Source of the DNA: CALIZF01 sp046292445
GTDB lineage: Bacteria; Pseudomonadota; Alphaproteobacteria; Rhodobacterales; Rhodobacteraceae
NCBI GenBank assembly: GCA_046292445.1
Contig: JBKBQT010000018.1
Coordinates: forward strand, 1-64,000
Reading direction: 5' to 3'
DNA: 64,000 bases
In this document: one piece after another, positions 7,999 through 16,686 of the stretch
How positions within the stretch are numbered: position 1 is the first letter of the stretch
How the letters are laid out: every line of letters starts with the position of its first letter
Program-made: the position numbers and the translations under genes
Notes under the pieces: generated by a model
Seen by the model: only the letters and a program-made list of their open reading frames with translations
Databases searched by the model: none
What the model was told of the DNA's origin: nothing

Positions 7999-9342
7999 TC
8001 ACTCGGCCGGCTGCGCCATGGCGCCGGCAGTGCTGCCGGGCTTGGCGTAATGGGCGTTGAAATCCTCCTCGATCGTCGCCGGCTGCGGCAGCGGTTTCTC
8101 GATGACGCCGAGCAGCGGGAGGATGACCAGGAAGTAGGCGAACCAGTAGGCCGATCCGAGCAGTGCGATGTAGGGATAGATCCCTTCGGCCGGCATCGCA
8201 CCCACCCAGGTCAGCACCACGAAATCGACCACCAGCAGCGCGAACCACCACTTGAACATCGGCCGGTAGCGGCCCGAGCGGACCGACGAAGTGTCGAGCC
8301 AGGGCGCCAGCGCCATCACCGCGATCGCCCCGAACATCGCCAGCACGCCGAAGAACTTGGCGTCGATGATCCCGAAGGTCACGAAATCGACCAGCGCGAC
8401 CAGCCATACATCCGCCGTGAAGGCGCGCAGGATCGCGTAGAACGGCAGGAAATACCATTCGGGCACGATATGCGCCGGCGTGGCGAGCGGGTTGGCCTCG
8501 ATGTAGTTGTCCGGGTGGCCGAGGTAGTTCGGCATGAAGCCGATGATCGCGAAGAACACCAGCAGGATCACCGCAAGCGCGAAGAGATCCTTGATCACGA
8601 AATAGGGCCAGAAGGGCAGCGTGTCCTTCTGCGCCTCCTCCTTCGAGCTGCGCCGCACCTCGACGCCGGTCGGGTTGTTGTTCCCCGTGGTGTGGAACGC
8701 CCAGATATGGACGACCACCAGCCCGAGGATCACGAACGGCAACAGGTAGTGCAGCGAGAAGAACCGGGTGAGCGTCGCGTTATCCACCGCCGGCCCGCCG
8801 AGCAGCCAGGTCTGGATCGGCTCGCCGATGCCCGGGATCGCGCCGAAGAGGCCGGTGATGACCGTGGCGCCCCAGAACGACATCTGACCCCAGGGCAGCA
8901 CATAGCCCATGAAGGCCGTCGCCATCATCGCGAGGTAGATCAGCATGCCGATGATCCACGTCACCTCGCGCGGGGCCTTGTAGGACCCGTAATAGAGGCC
9001 GCGGAAGATGTGCAGATAGACGGCGACAAAGAACAGCGACGCGCCGTTGGCGTGGATGTAGCGGAGCATGTGCCCGCCGTTCACGTTGCGCATGATGTGT
9101 TCGACCGACGCGAAGGCGTAGTCCACATGCGGCGTGTAATGCATCACGAGCACGATGCCGGTGACGATCTGCAACACGAGGCAGAAGGTCAGCACGATGC
9201 CCCAGATCCACATCCAGTTGAGGTTCTTGGGCGTCGGGATCATCAGCGTGTCATACATCAGCCCGACGATGGGCAGACGGCGGTGGAGCCACTGTTCGGC
9301 CCCGGTCTTGGGTTCGTAATGGTCGTGCGGAATGCCAGCCAT
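7999..9342 (-). CDS. petB: Cytochrome b of the bc1 complex
   Basis: A 447-residue eight-span cytochrome b carrying haems bL and bH and both quinone sites. The paired His ligands lie in the GGHMLRYIHANG and FFSLHYLLPFVILGLVVVHIW segments; the Qo-site PEWY motif (PEWYFLPFYAILR) is intact. The length includes the loop and C-terminal extension common in Rhodobacterales compared with mitochondrial cytochrome b. It lies between petA (9 bases away) and petC, the standard fbcFBC order. Confidence 0.98.
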   Translation of the reverse strand: MAGIPHDHYEPKTGAEQWLHRRLPIVGLMYDTLMIPTPKNLNWMWIWGIVLTFCLVLQIVTGIVLVMHYTPHVDYAFASVEHIMRNVNGGHMLRYIHANGASLFFVAVYLHIFRGLYYGSYKAPREVTWIIGMLIYLAMMATAFMGYVLPWGQMSFWGATVITGLFGAIPGIGEPIQTWLLGGPAVDNATLTRFFSLHYLLPFVILGLVVVHIWAFHTTGNNNPTGVEVRRSSKEEAQKDTLPFWPYFVIKDLFALAVILLVFFAIIGFMPNYLGHPDNYIEANPLATPAHIVPEWYFLPFYAILRAFTADVWLVALVDFVTFGIIDAKFFGVLAMFGAIAVMALAPWLDTSSVRSGRYRPMFKWWFALLVVDFVVLTWVGAMPAEGIYPYIALLGSAYWFAYFLVILPLLGVIEKPLPQPATIEEDFNAHYAKPGSTAGAMAQPAE

Positions 9343-9350
9343 GGTGTTCC

Positions 9351-9911
9351 TCAGCCCAGTTTGATCGTTGCGTCGTCGACGAATTCGGCGACCGGTATCG
9401 GAAGGTTCTCGGGTGCCGGACCGCGGCGGATGCGGCCCGAGCTATCGTAATGCGATCCGTGGCAGGGGCAGAACCAGCCGCCGAAATCGCCGGCGCCGTT
9501 GCCGATCGGCACGCAGCCGAGGTGGGTGCACACCCCGACCATCACGAGCCATTCGCCGTCGGCATCCATCGCCCGGTTCGCATCCGAGGCATCGGTGCCT
9601 TCGCGGTTGGGGTTGCGCGAGGCGCGGTCGGGAAGATCGCTCAGCGCGACGGCGCGGGCCGCCTCGATCTCTTCCTCGGTGCGGCGACGGATGAACACCG
9701 GCTTGCCGAGGTATTTCACCGTCAGCTGCTGCCCGACCTCGACGGCCGAGACATCGACAAAGATCGACGCCAGCGCCTGAACGTCGGCCGACGGATTCAT
9801 CTGGTTGATGAGCGGCCAGACTGCTGCGCCGGTGGCGACTGCGCCGGCACCGGCCGTGGCGTAGTAGAGGAAATCGCGCCGGGTCGCGGCGGTATCGTCG
9901 GCTTGGGACAA
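9351..9911 (-). CDS. petA: Rieske iron-sulfur subunit of the bc1 complex (TTG start)
   Basis: A 186-residue Rieske protein with a twin-arginine N-terminus (ATRRDFLYY), one membrane anchor, and the cluster boxes CTHLGC and CPCHGSHYD. The best start is a TTG at 9911, giving MSQADDTAATRRDF, the expected N-terminus, with a GGGAGA ribosome site just upstream; no ATG or GTG fits this alignment, and the frame upstream reads into unrelated sequence. It heads the petABC operon and oxidises quinol at the Qo site. The promoter should lie in the 283-base spacer shared with the adenylate cyclase gene, where no clear -35/-10 pair was recognised. Confidence 0.95.
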   Translation of the reverse strand: MSQADDTAATRRDFLYYATAGAGAVATGAAVWPLINQMNPSADVQALASIFVDVSAVEVGQQLTVKYLGKPVFIRRRTEEEIEAARAVALSDLPDRASRNPNREGTDASDANRAMDADGEWLVMVGVCTHLGCVPIGNGAGDFGGWFCPCHGSHYDSSGRIRRGPAPENLPIPVAEFVDDATIKLG

Positions 9912-10194
9912 GACACTCTCCCTTGCAGGGGCCGGATCGGCCAATACGGTAGGCGGGGCAGGACTGCCCCGATATCTGCCTTGGGTCTTAGCCCGCAGCC
10001 CTCGAAGCGTCCAGCCGATGCGTGGAGAAATAGTGTCGCGTGCGGGAGTTGGGCTGCGGCGTATTGGCGCTCGGGCCCGGCGGCGGCCCCGCGCCGGCGT
10101 AACGGGGCCGCGGGGCGGCGCGACATGGAGGGGCTGGCGGTGGCTGACAGGCAACAGGCGCTGGCGTATCCTTGGGCGGCGCAGGGAGTTTGAC

Positions 10195-11592
10195 ATGGCC
10201 GAGCCAACCGTCCGGCGGCAACCGGCGAGCCCGGATGCAGGGCGCATGGACCGCGCGTTGCGCCTTGCGCTCGGCCCGCGGCCGCCTGCCCGGATGCCCG
10301 AGGCAGCGCGGCTTGCCGTGGCGCAGGACCAGCGGCGAAGCGAGGTGCTCGTCTGCCTCGCGCAATTCGCCGCCATCGCCTTCTTCGGCCTGTTCTACGC
10401 CGTCACGCCCAAGGCCTTTCCGCACGAAGTTCCGTTCGAGCCGGTGCCGATCGCGCTCGCCGCCTATGCGCTCTTCACCGGGCTGCGGCTCTGGCTGACG
10501 CTCGCGGGGCGGCTGGGGCCGGTGTTCCTCGGTCTTTCGGTGGTCGTGGACGTCGCGGTGCTGATGGTCACGATCTGGAGCTTTCACCTCCAGTATGGCG
10601 AGCCGGCGACGATCTATCTTAAGGCGCCGACGCTGCTCTATGTCTTCATCCTGATCGCGCTGCGCACGCTGCGTTTCGAGGTGGGTTACGTGGTGCTCGC
10701 GGGGGTCGCGGCGATCCTCGGCTGGATGGCGCTGGTCCTCTATGCGGTGCTGACGGCGGGCGAGATGAAGATCACCCGCAGCTTTGCCGAGTACATGACA
10801 TCGCATGCGATCCTGATCGGCGCCGAGGTGGACAAGGTCATCTCGATCGCCGCCGTGACGGGCGTGCTGGCGCTTGCGGTGGTGCGGGCAAGGCGGCTGA
10901 TGATGCGATCGGCCACCGAGGCGCATGCGGCCGCCGCGCTGTCGCGTTTCTTCGCCGCCGGCGTTGCGGGCGAGATCACCGGGGCGGCGCGGGCGCTGCG
11001 CCCCGGCGAGGCGACGCGGCGCGATCTGACGGTGGTCTTCATTGACCTGCGCGGCTTCACGCCGCTGTCCGAACGGCTCGGCCCGGAAGGGACGATCGCG
11101 CTGCTTGCGGGGTTTCATGCCTGCGTGGTGCCGGCGGTGTCGGCGGCAGGCGGGTCGGTCGACAAGTATCTCGGCGACGGCATCCTCGCGACCTTCGGCG
11201 GCACGCAGGACAGCCCGACCCATGCCGCCGATGCGCTGCGCGCCGCCGCCGACGCTCTGGGGCGCATCGCTGCCTGGCGCGACGGGCTCGGGGATGCGCG
11301 GCCGGGCGTGGGCATCGGGATCGACACGGGTCCCGCGCTCGTCGGGGTCACGGGGGCGGAGGAGCGGCTGGAATTCACCGTGCTGGGCGATGTGGTGAAC
11401 CGCGCCGCCAAGATCGAGAAGCATTGCAGGCAGGCCCGCCGCCCGATGCTCGCCACGGCCGAGACGATGGCGCGCGCCGAGGCGCAGGGCTATGCCGGCG
11501 CGCTGCCGGAGCGGCTTGCGGGCGCGACGGTCGCCGGCATGGGCGGGCCGGTCGATCTGGTCGCATGGGGCGCGCCGGCGCTCGCGGCCTGA
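10195..11592 (+). CDS. Class III adenylate cyclase with N-terminal membrane domain
   Basis: A 465-residue protein: a hydrophobic N-terminal half with about six membrane spans (roughly residues 55-230), a short linker helix, then a class III nucleotide cyclase domain (about residues 275-440). Metal-binding Asp284 (FIDLRGFT) and Asp328 (YLGDGILATF), and the adenine-selecting Lys324 and Asp399 (VLGDVVN), are present, so cAMP is the expected product. Asn402 is present, but the position four residues on, usually Arg, is Lys (NRAAK). The ATG at 10195 has GGGAG upstream; in-frame codons extend back to 10018 but would enter the petA promoter region. It is transcribed divergently from petABC. Confidence 0.88.
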   Translation: MAEPTVRRQPASPDAGRMDRALRLALGPRPPARMPEAARLAVAQDQRRSEVLVCLAQFAAIAFFGLFYAVTPKAFPHEVPFEPVPIALAAYALFTGLRLWLTLAGRLGPVFLGLSVVVDVAVLMVTIWSFHLQYGEPATIYLKAPTLLYVFILIALRTLRFEVGYVVLAGVAAILGWMALVLYAVLTAGEMKITRSFAEYMTSHAILIGAEVDKVISIAAVTGVLALAVVRARRLMMRSATEAHAAAALSRFFAAGVAGEITGAARALRPGEATRRDLTVVFIDLRGFTPLSERLGPEGTIALLAGFHACVVPAVSAAGGSVDKYLGDGILATFGGTQDSPTHAADALRAAADALGRIAAWRDGLGDARPGVGIGIDTGPALVGVTGAEERLEFTVLGDVVNRAAKIEKHCRQARRPMLATAETMARAEAQGYAGALPERLAGATVAGMGGPVDLVAWGAPALAA

Positions 11593-11598
11593 AACCGC

Positions 11599-12213
11599 TC
11601 AGGCGGCCGTGCGGGTCGCCGCAACGGCGGGGCGGTCCTGCATCCGGTCGTGCCAGGCGGCCAGGCCGGGCCGGCCGGCGCGCCAGTCGCGGTCCGCAAA
11701 GCGCAGGTCGAGATAGCCGAGCGCCGCGACGAGGGCGATCTGGCCGATGTCGAAAGGGCCTGCCAGATGCGCCATCCAGCGTGCCTCGAGCGTGTCGAGG
11801 GCGCGGATGACCTTGGCCCATTGCGCCTCGCGCCAGGGCGCATGGCGGCGTTCCTCGGGGCGTACGACGTCTTCGTAGCGCATGAGGATGGCCGCATCGC
11901 AGATGCCGTCGGCGGTCGCCTCGAGCGTCAGCGCCTCCCACAGCCGCTCGCCGGCGGGATAGTGGCGCCCGCCCGCGAGGCTGTCGAGATAGCGGCAGAT
12001 CACCCGGCTGTCATAGAGCGACGGCAGGCCGTCGCGTTCCAGACAGGGGATCTTGCCCAGCGGGTTCTGCGCCACCGGCATGGTGCCGGGGTCGATGGGC
12101 GTGCCGGCGGCAGGGATCGACGAGACCGCGCCGGTCTGGCCGTTTTCGTGCAGCAGGATCATCACCTTGCGCACGAAGGGCGAGGTCGGGGCGAAATAGA
12201 GCCGCATCGTCAT
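11599..12213 (-). CDS. Glutathione S-transferase family protein
   Basis: A 204-residue GST. The thioredoxin-like N-terminal domain starts MRLYFAPTSPFVRKVMILLHE, where Ser10 is the usual activating residue, and carries the cis-Pro region KIPCLERDGLPSLYDSRVICRYLD; the helical C-terminal domain contains the conserved DIGQIALVAALGYLDLRF segment. The start at 12213 shares an ATGA overlap with the stop of the small gene upstream; the ATG two codons later is an alternative. Substrate not predictable. Its end meets the adenylate cyclase end after six bases. Confidence 0.88.
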   Translation of the reverse strand: MTMRLYFAPTSPFVRKVMILLHENGQTGAVSSIPAAGTPIDPGTMPVAQNPLGKIPCLERDGLPSLYDSRVICRYLDSLAGGRHYPAGERLWEALTLEATADGICDAAILMRYEDVVRPEERRHAPWREAQWAKVIRALDTLEARWMAHLAGPFDIGQIALVAALGYLDLRFADRDWRAGRPGLAAWHDRMQDRPAVAATRTAA

Positions 12214-12482
12214 TCCACCCGCTCCACCCGCAGCCGCCCGAGCAGCGCGGCATCGACCATCCAGACCCTTGCGCCGACCGTGATCCGCCGCGCCGCGCGC
12301 AACGCGAGGTTGCGCTGGCCCGGCCGGTCGGCAGGGGCGTGCAGCGCGAGACCCTCGCCCATGTCATCCAGCGCATCCTCGGCGCGCTGGTCGGTCCGGC
12401 CCGGGCGCAGCGCGCGCAGGGCCGCCCAGCTCGCGGCGGCGGCCCCGCCGACAAGGACGATGGGCACAAGCGGCAGGGGCAT
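12210..12482 (-). CDS. Small single-span membrane protein, conserved hypothetical type
   Basis: A 90-residue product with one N-terminal hydrophobic span (about residues 3-20) followed by a charged, mainly cytoplasmic tail. ATG 12482 has GGAGG five bases upstream; the GTG at 12488 overlaps that site and is unlikely. It is joined to the GST gene by a 4-base ATGA overlap, so the two are translated together. I do not recognise the family. The tail ends RITVGARVWMVDAALLGRLRVERVE. Confidence 0.65.
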   Translation of the reverse strand: MPLPLVPIVLVGGAAAASWAALRALRPGRTDQRAEDALDDMGEGLALHAPADRPGQRNLALRAARRITVGARVWMVDAALLGRLRVERVE

Positions 12483-12660
12483 CGACACCTCCTCGACGAA
12501 CGCCCCCCCGTTCTAGGCCCTGCGGCCCGGTCTGTCCATCCGGGGCATACGGCCGGATGCAGCGGCTTCGCCGAGCGGCACCAGCCTTCGGGCTTGTCAT
12601 CCGCGCCCATCCGTCGGAAGCATCCGGGGCGACGGGGGCGGTGCAGGGGGACTGGCACGC

Positions 12661-13590
12661 ATGACAGTGCTGGTGGCGGATGTGGGCGGAACGAACACGC
12701 GGCTCGCACTCGGGTCGGGCGGGCGGCTGATCGCGGATACGCTGGTGCGGCTGCGCAACGACGATCATGCGTCCTTCGACGCGGCGCTCGACGGCTATCT
12801 GGCCGGCCGGCCCGCGCCGGCGGCGATGTGCATTGCCATCGCCGGGCCGGTGACGGACGGCGCGGCGGGCGCGACGGGGCGGCTGACCAACCGCGACTGG
12901 GGGTTCGACAGCGCAGCCCTGACGGCACGGACCGGCGCGCGGGTGCGGCTTATCAACGATCTGACCGCGCTCGGCTTTGCGCTTGGCGGGCTTGCCGGGG
13001 ACGGCCTCCTGCCGGTCTGGACGCCGCCCGCCGATGCGGTGCGGGGAATCAACGGACAGGCCCTGGTGCTCGGGCTCGGGACGGGGGCGAACGTCTGCGC
13101 AGTCAAGGCCGGGCCGCAGGGCGCGCTCTGCCTCGAGGCCGAGGCGGGGCATACCGCCCTGCCCACCCCTGTCGCCGCTGCACTGGCCGCGCGGCTCGGC
13201 TCGGCCGATGCCTTCCCGACGGTCGAGGCGCTGTTCGCCGGCCGCGGCCTCGCACGGCTTCACGCCGGGCTCACCGGCGCGGCGATGACGGGGGACCGGA
13301 TCGTGGCCGAGGCTGCCACCGATGCGGCGGCGGCGGCGACGCTGGCGCTGTTCGCCGGGATGCTGGGCACCTATGCGCGCGACCTTGCGCTGACGTTCAT
13401 GCCGCGGGCGGGGCTCTACCTGGCGGGCAGCGTGGCGCGGGGTGTCGTCGGTACCGCCGCCGATGCGTTCCGCGCCGCCTTCACCGCCGATGCGCCCTTC
13501 GCCGCGATCCCCCGCGGCATCCCTGTCAGGATCATCGCCGACGACATGGCCGCGCTCACCGGCTGCCTTGCCGCGCTCGGCGACGGTTAG
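12661..13590 (+). CDS. glk: Glucokinase
   Basis: A 309-residue hexokinase-fold kinase phosphorylating glucose to glucose 6-phosphate. The phosphate-binding loop VADVGGTNTRLAL starts at residue 4, the sugar-binding loop IAGPVTDGAAGATGRLTNRDWGF lies near residue 60, the catalytic Asp is in INDLTALGFAL, and the EAGHT stretch near residue 160 provides the second sugar-contact motif. It resembles E. coli-type Glk rather than ROK kinases, because no Cys-rich ROK zinc motif is present. Its stop overlaps that of the convergent gene by four bases. Confidence 0.9.
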   Translation: MTVLVADVGGTNTRLALGSGGRLIADTLVRLRNDDHASFDAALDGYLAGRPAPAAMCIAIAGPVTDGAAGATGRLTNRDWGFDSAALTARTGARVRLINDLTALGFALGGLAGDGLLPVWTPPADAVRGINGQALVLGLGTGANVCAVKAGPQGALCLEAEAGHTALPTPVAAALAARLGSADAFPTVEALFAGRGLARLHAGLTGAAMTGDRIVAEAATDAAAAATLALFAGMLGTYARDLALTFMPRAGLYLAGSVARGVVGTAADAFRAAFTADAPFAAIPRGIPVRIIADDMAALTGCLAALGDG

Positions 13591-13946
13591 GGCGCAGGGC
13601 GCAGCAGCGCGCGCAGCGCAGCGATCCGTTGCGCCCCGCCCTCCGCCGCCTCTGCCTCGAACGCGCGATAGAGCCGCAGGACGGTCTGCCCCGTCTCGGT
13701 CAGCACCGCCCCGCCCCCGCCGGGGCCGCCGCGCGTGCTGTCCACCAGCGGCGCGGCGAACATGGCGTTCATCAGTCCGACGAGTTGCCAGGCGCGCTTG
13801 TAGCTCATGCCCATCTCGCGGCCCGCCGCGGCGATCGACCCGCAGCGGCCGATCCGCTCGAGCAACTCGGCCTTGCCCGGGCCAAACATCCCGGCTTCGC
13901 CGAAGACGATGCGGATGTGCAGGGCCGGGGCGGCTGGGTCGGTCAT
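13587..13946 (-). CDS. ModE-type winged-helix DNA-binding protein without molybdate domain
   Basis: A 119-residue protein consisting only of the N-terminal DNA-binding domain of ModE. The core reads LLERIGRCGSIAAAGREMGMSYKRAWQLVGLMN, the typical LysR-like ModE helix-turn-helix, followed by the small wing with a Gly-rich GGPGGGGAVLTETG. The ATG giving MTDPAAP is chosen; 12 further upstream codons look non-coding. It lacks the two molybdate-binding (MOP) domains, so it either senses nothing directly or works with a partner. It lies 52 bases downstream of mrpG on the same strand and ends on the glk stop. Confidence 0.82.
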   Translation of the reverse strand: MTDPAAPALHIRIVFGEAGMFGPGKAELLERIGRCGSIAAAGREMGMSYKRAWQLVGLMNAMFAAPLVDSTRGGPGGGGAVLTETGQTVLRLYRAFEAEAAEGGAQRIAALRALLRPAP

Positions 13947-13998
13947 GCCTGCGTTATCGCGGGCGCCGCCGCACCAATGCAAGCGCCATTCCGGCGCG

Positions 13999-14415
13999 CT
14001 AGGCCCGGCCGTCGGGCGCGGGCGCCTCGGTCATCTCGACCCGGCCGCCCTCTCGCGCCGTATCGAACGTCGCCCATTCGCAATCCGTCGCCGGGGACGG
14101 CAGGTCCTTTCGCGGAACCGCACGATGAACCTGCGCCTTGGCAACGAAATGTGCCGTGATCGGCGCGGTCAGCAGCAGGAACAGGGTAATCATCAGCTCG
14201 TGGAACGACACATGCCCCGCGAAGACCGCAAGATAGAGCATGGAGGCAATGAGCACGCCGCCCACGCCCAGCGTCGTCGCCTTGGTCGGGGCGTGCAGGC
14301 GGGTCATCGTGTCGGGCAGCTTGACGAGGCCATAGGACCCGACGATCCCGAAAATCCCCGACAGCACCAGAAGCACCGCGATCGCCGCCTCGGCGGCCCA
14401 TTCGAGCCCGGTCAT
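13999..14415 (-). CDS. mrpG: Multisubunit Na+/H+ antiporter subunit MrpG
   Basis: A 138-residue subunit with three membrane spans and the conserved GSYGLVKLPDTMTRLHAPTKATTLG motif of MnhG/MrpG. The N-terminal 90 residues match the family; the rest is a hydrophilic tail rich in charged residues that is longer than usual. It is the last gene of the six-gene mrp operon and overlaps mrpF by four bases (ATGA). Confidence 0.94.
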   Translation of the reverse strand: MTGLEWAAEAAIAVLLVLSGIFGIVGSYGLVKLPDTMTRLHAPTKATTLGVGGVLIASMLYLAVFAGHVSFHELMITLFLLLTAPITAHFVAKAQVHRAVPRKDLPSPATDCEWATFDTAREGGRVEMTEAPAPDGRA

Positions 14416-14681
14416 TCGATGATGTCCCCTCGCAGCATGAACTTGGCATAGGCGACGGTCGAGATGAAGCCGGTCATGGCAAACATCAGCGTCGCCTCGA
14501 AATACATCGTCGTGCCCGCCCAGATGCCGTAGAGCACCGTGAGGGCGATCACGTTGATGACCATCGTGTCGAGCGCCAGCACCCGGTCGGGCACGCCCGG
14601 CGCGACCACGATGCGCCAGAGGGTAATCAGCAGGCCGAGCGAGAAGCAGCCGAAGGCAAACATCAGGGCGGCATCGATCAT
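14412..14681 (-). CDS. mrpF: Multisubunit Na+/H+ antiporter subunit MrpF
   Basis: An 89-residue three-span protein with the MrpF motif GVPDRVLALDTMVINVIAL between spans one and two. The ATG at 14681 is the family start and overlaps the mrpE stop by four bases; longer in-frame sequence upstream lies inside mrpE. It is needed for assembly of the antiporter complex in the cytoplasmic membrane. Confidence 0.94.
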   Translation of the reverse strand: MIDAALMFAFGCFSLGLLITLWRIVVAPGVPDRVLALDTMVINVIALTVLYGIWAGTTMYFEATLMFAMTGFISTVAYAKFMLRGDIIE

Positions 14682-15169
14682 GCGAAGATCTCCTTCAGGC
14701 GGCGTTCGTAGCGGTGCTTGATCTGGTCGCGGGCGGCATCGGGGTCGGGCGCGTGCAGGCAGTGGACGAGGATCGACCGGCCGTCCGACGCGATGTCGGA
14801 CGAGACCGTGCCGGGCGTCATGGTGATCGTGCCGGCCAGCAGCGTGATCGCCTCGGGCGCGCGCAGGTCGAGCGGGACGGTGATCCAGGCCGGGCGCAGC
14901 TTCGCGTTGGGCATGAACAGCACGATCCGCGCGACGATGAAATTCGCCACCACGATATCCCACAGCACGAGGAGGACATAGAGCGCGAACTTGACCGGCC
15001 GCACGAGCATCGGGCGGTCCGGCCAGTAGGCGGCCGTCACCAGCGGCACGAGGATGCCGAGGATCAGGCCGAACACGAGGTTGCCCGGCCCGAACTCGTT
15101 CATCAGCATGACCCAGACGGCCGTCAGCAGTAGCGTCAGCCAGGGATGCGGCAGGATGCGGCGGATCAT
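14678..15169 (-). CDS. mrpE: Multisubunit Na+/H+ antiporter subunit MrpE
   Basis: A 163-residue protein with two or three N-terminal spans and a soluble C-terminal half, as in MrpE/MnhE. Recognisable segments are WVMLMNEFGPGNLVFGLILG and the ITMTPGTVSSDIASDGRSILVHCLH stretch of the C-terminal domain. It overlaps mrpD by four bases at its start and mrpF by four at its end. Confidence 0.94.
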   Translation of the reverse strand: MIRRILPHPWLTLLLTAVWVMLMNEFGPGNLVFGLILGILVPLVTAAYWPDRPMLVRPVKFALYVLLVLWDIVVANFIVARIVLFMPNAKLRPAWITVPLDLRAPEAITLLAGTITMTPGTVSSDIASDGRSILVHCLHAPDPDAARDQIKHRYERRLKEIFA

Positions 15170-16686
15170 GGTTCTTCCTCCCCGCCCGACAGACGGTTGG
15201 CCGCGATATAGCCGCTGCCGTCGTGGATCTGCTCCGCCGTGCGCTCGAGCCAGGCCATGGCCGGGCCGGCCATGACGGTCTGCAGCGCAAGCAGCCCCAG
15301 CAGCGCAAAGGCGGCGACCATGGGCAATGCCGCGGCCGGCGCCGGAGCGGGCGCATCGCCCGTCGCATGGGCCTTCCAGAACAACACAGACCCGGCCCGC
15401 GCCATGCCGACCACCGCGACCAGCGAGGTCACGAGAACCGCCGCCCAGATCGCCCCGGTATCCGGGCGCCCACCGAGCGCGTCGAGCACCAGAAGCTTGC
15501 CGAGGAACCCCGACAGCGGCGGCATCCCCGCCATCGCGATGGCAGCAGCAAAGAACAGTGCGGCAACCAGCCCGTTCTGCGCCACCGGCGGCAGGGCCGC
15601 GCGCAAGCTGTCGCTGCCGCGGCGGGCGATCACCATGTCGGCCACGAGGAACAGCAGCGCCCCCGCGATGGTCGAATGCACGAGGTAATACAGCGCGGCC
15701 GCCGTCGCCTCAGGGGTAAAGGCCGACACCGCCACGAACAGCGTCCCCATCGATCCGATGGCGGCAAAGGCCGCGAGCCGCGCAAGGCCCGTCGCGCCCA
15801 GCACGCCGATCATCCCGATGGCGAGCGTCGCCAGCGCCGCCGGCAGCAGCAGGTCGGCGATGATCGGGCCCGTCGCCGGCAGGTCGGCCGGAAAGACGAG
15901 CGTGTAGAACCGGATCACCGCATAGGCACCGACCTTGGTCATGATCGCGAACAGCGCCGCGACCGGCCCCGGCGCCAGCGCATAGGTCGCCGGCAGCCAG
16001 AACTGCAGCGGCACGAGCGCGCCCTTGACCGCGAACACCAGCAGCAACAGCACCGCGCCCACCCGCGCCAGCGCCGCATCCCCGTCCGGCAACTCGGCCA
16101 TCCGCCCGGCCATGTCCGCGATGTTCAGCGTGCCGGTCACGCCGTAAAGCGTGCCGAGCGCGAACAGGAACAGAGTCGAGCCGAGCAGGTTGTAGCCCAC
16201 ATACTGTACCCCTGCCCGCACCCGCGCGCCGCCGCCACCGTGGATCATCAGGCCATAGGAGGCGATCAGCAGGATCTCGAAGAACACGAACAGGTTGAAC
16301 GCATCGCCGGTCAGGAACGCGCCGCAGACCCCCATGAGCTGGAACTGCCAGAGCGCATGGAAATGACGCCCCCGCGCATCCCAGCCGGTCCCGATGACAT
16401 AGAGCAGCACCACCAGCGCAAGGATCGCTGTCAGCGCCACCAGCAGCGCCGAGAGCCGGTCGAGCACGAGCACGATGCCGAACGGCGCCGGCCAGTTGCC
16501 GAGGAAATAGGCTTGCGGCTCGCCCGTGCTCGCCTGAACCAGCAGCGCAAGCGACAGCACCACCAGCACGCCGTTCGAGGCCAGCGAGAACACCCGCGCC
16601 AACGTCAGGTCGTTGCGCATCGCCAGCACGATCAGCGCGCCGACGAGGCCGGGCAGCAGCGCCGCCATCACGATCGCATGGTTCAT
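15166..16686 (-). CDS. mrpD: Multisubunit Na+/H+ antiporter subunit MrpD
   Basis: A 506-residue polytopic subunit homologous to NuoM/NuoN of complex I. About fourteen hydrophobic spans are visible, with the LLIASYGLMIHGG region, the charged-residue-bearing VKGALVPLQFWLPATYALAPGPVAALFAIMTKVG block, and the GMPPLSGFLGKLLVLDA segment conserved in this superfamily. It forms one of the ion-translocating halves of the antiporter. Four-base overlaps with mrpC and mrpE indicate tight coupling. Confidence 0.96.
   Translation of the reverse strand: MNHAIVMAALLPGLVGALIVLAMRNDLTLARVFSLASNGVLVVLSLALLVQASTGEPQAYFLGNWPAPFGIVLVLDRLSALLVALTAILALVVLLYVIGTGWDARGRHFHALWQFQLMGVCGAFLTGDAFNLFVFFEILLIASYGLMIHGGGGARVRAGVQYVGYNLLGSTLFLFALGTLYGVTGTLNIADMAGRMAELPDGDAALARVGAVLLLLVFAVKGALVPLQFWLPATYALAPGPVAALFAIMTKVGAYAVIRFYTLVFPADLPATGPIIADLLLPAALATLAIGMIGVLGATGLARLAAFAAIGSMGTLFVAVSAFTPEATAAALYYLVHSTIAGALLFLVADMVIARRGSDSLRAALPPVAQNGLVAALFFAAAIAMAGMPPLSGFLGKLLVLDALGGRPDTGAIWAAVLVTSLVAVVGMARAGSVLFWKAHATGDAPAPAPAAALPMVAAFALLGLLALQTVMAGPAMAWLERTAEQIHDGSGYIAANRLSGGEEEP

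Noticed and set aside
11587..11604. GCCTGA...TCAGGC hairpin between the adenylate cyclase and GST stops
   Set aside because: Only a 6-bp stem with no T-run; too weak to call a terminator though its position is suitable.
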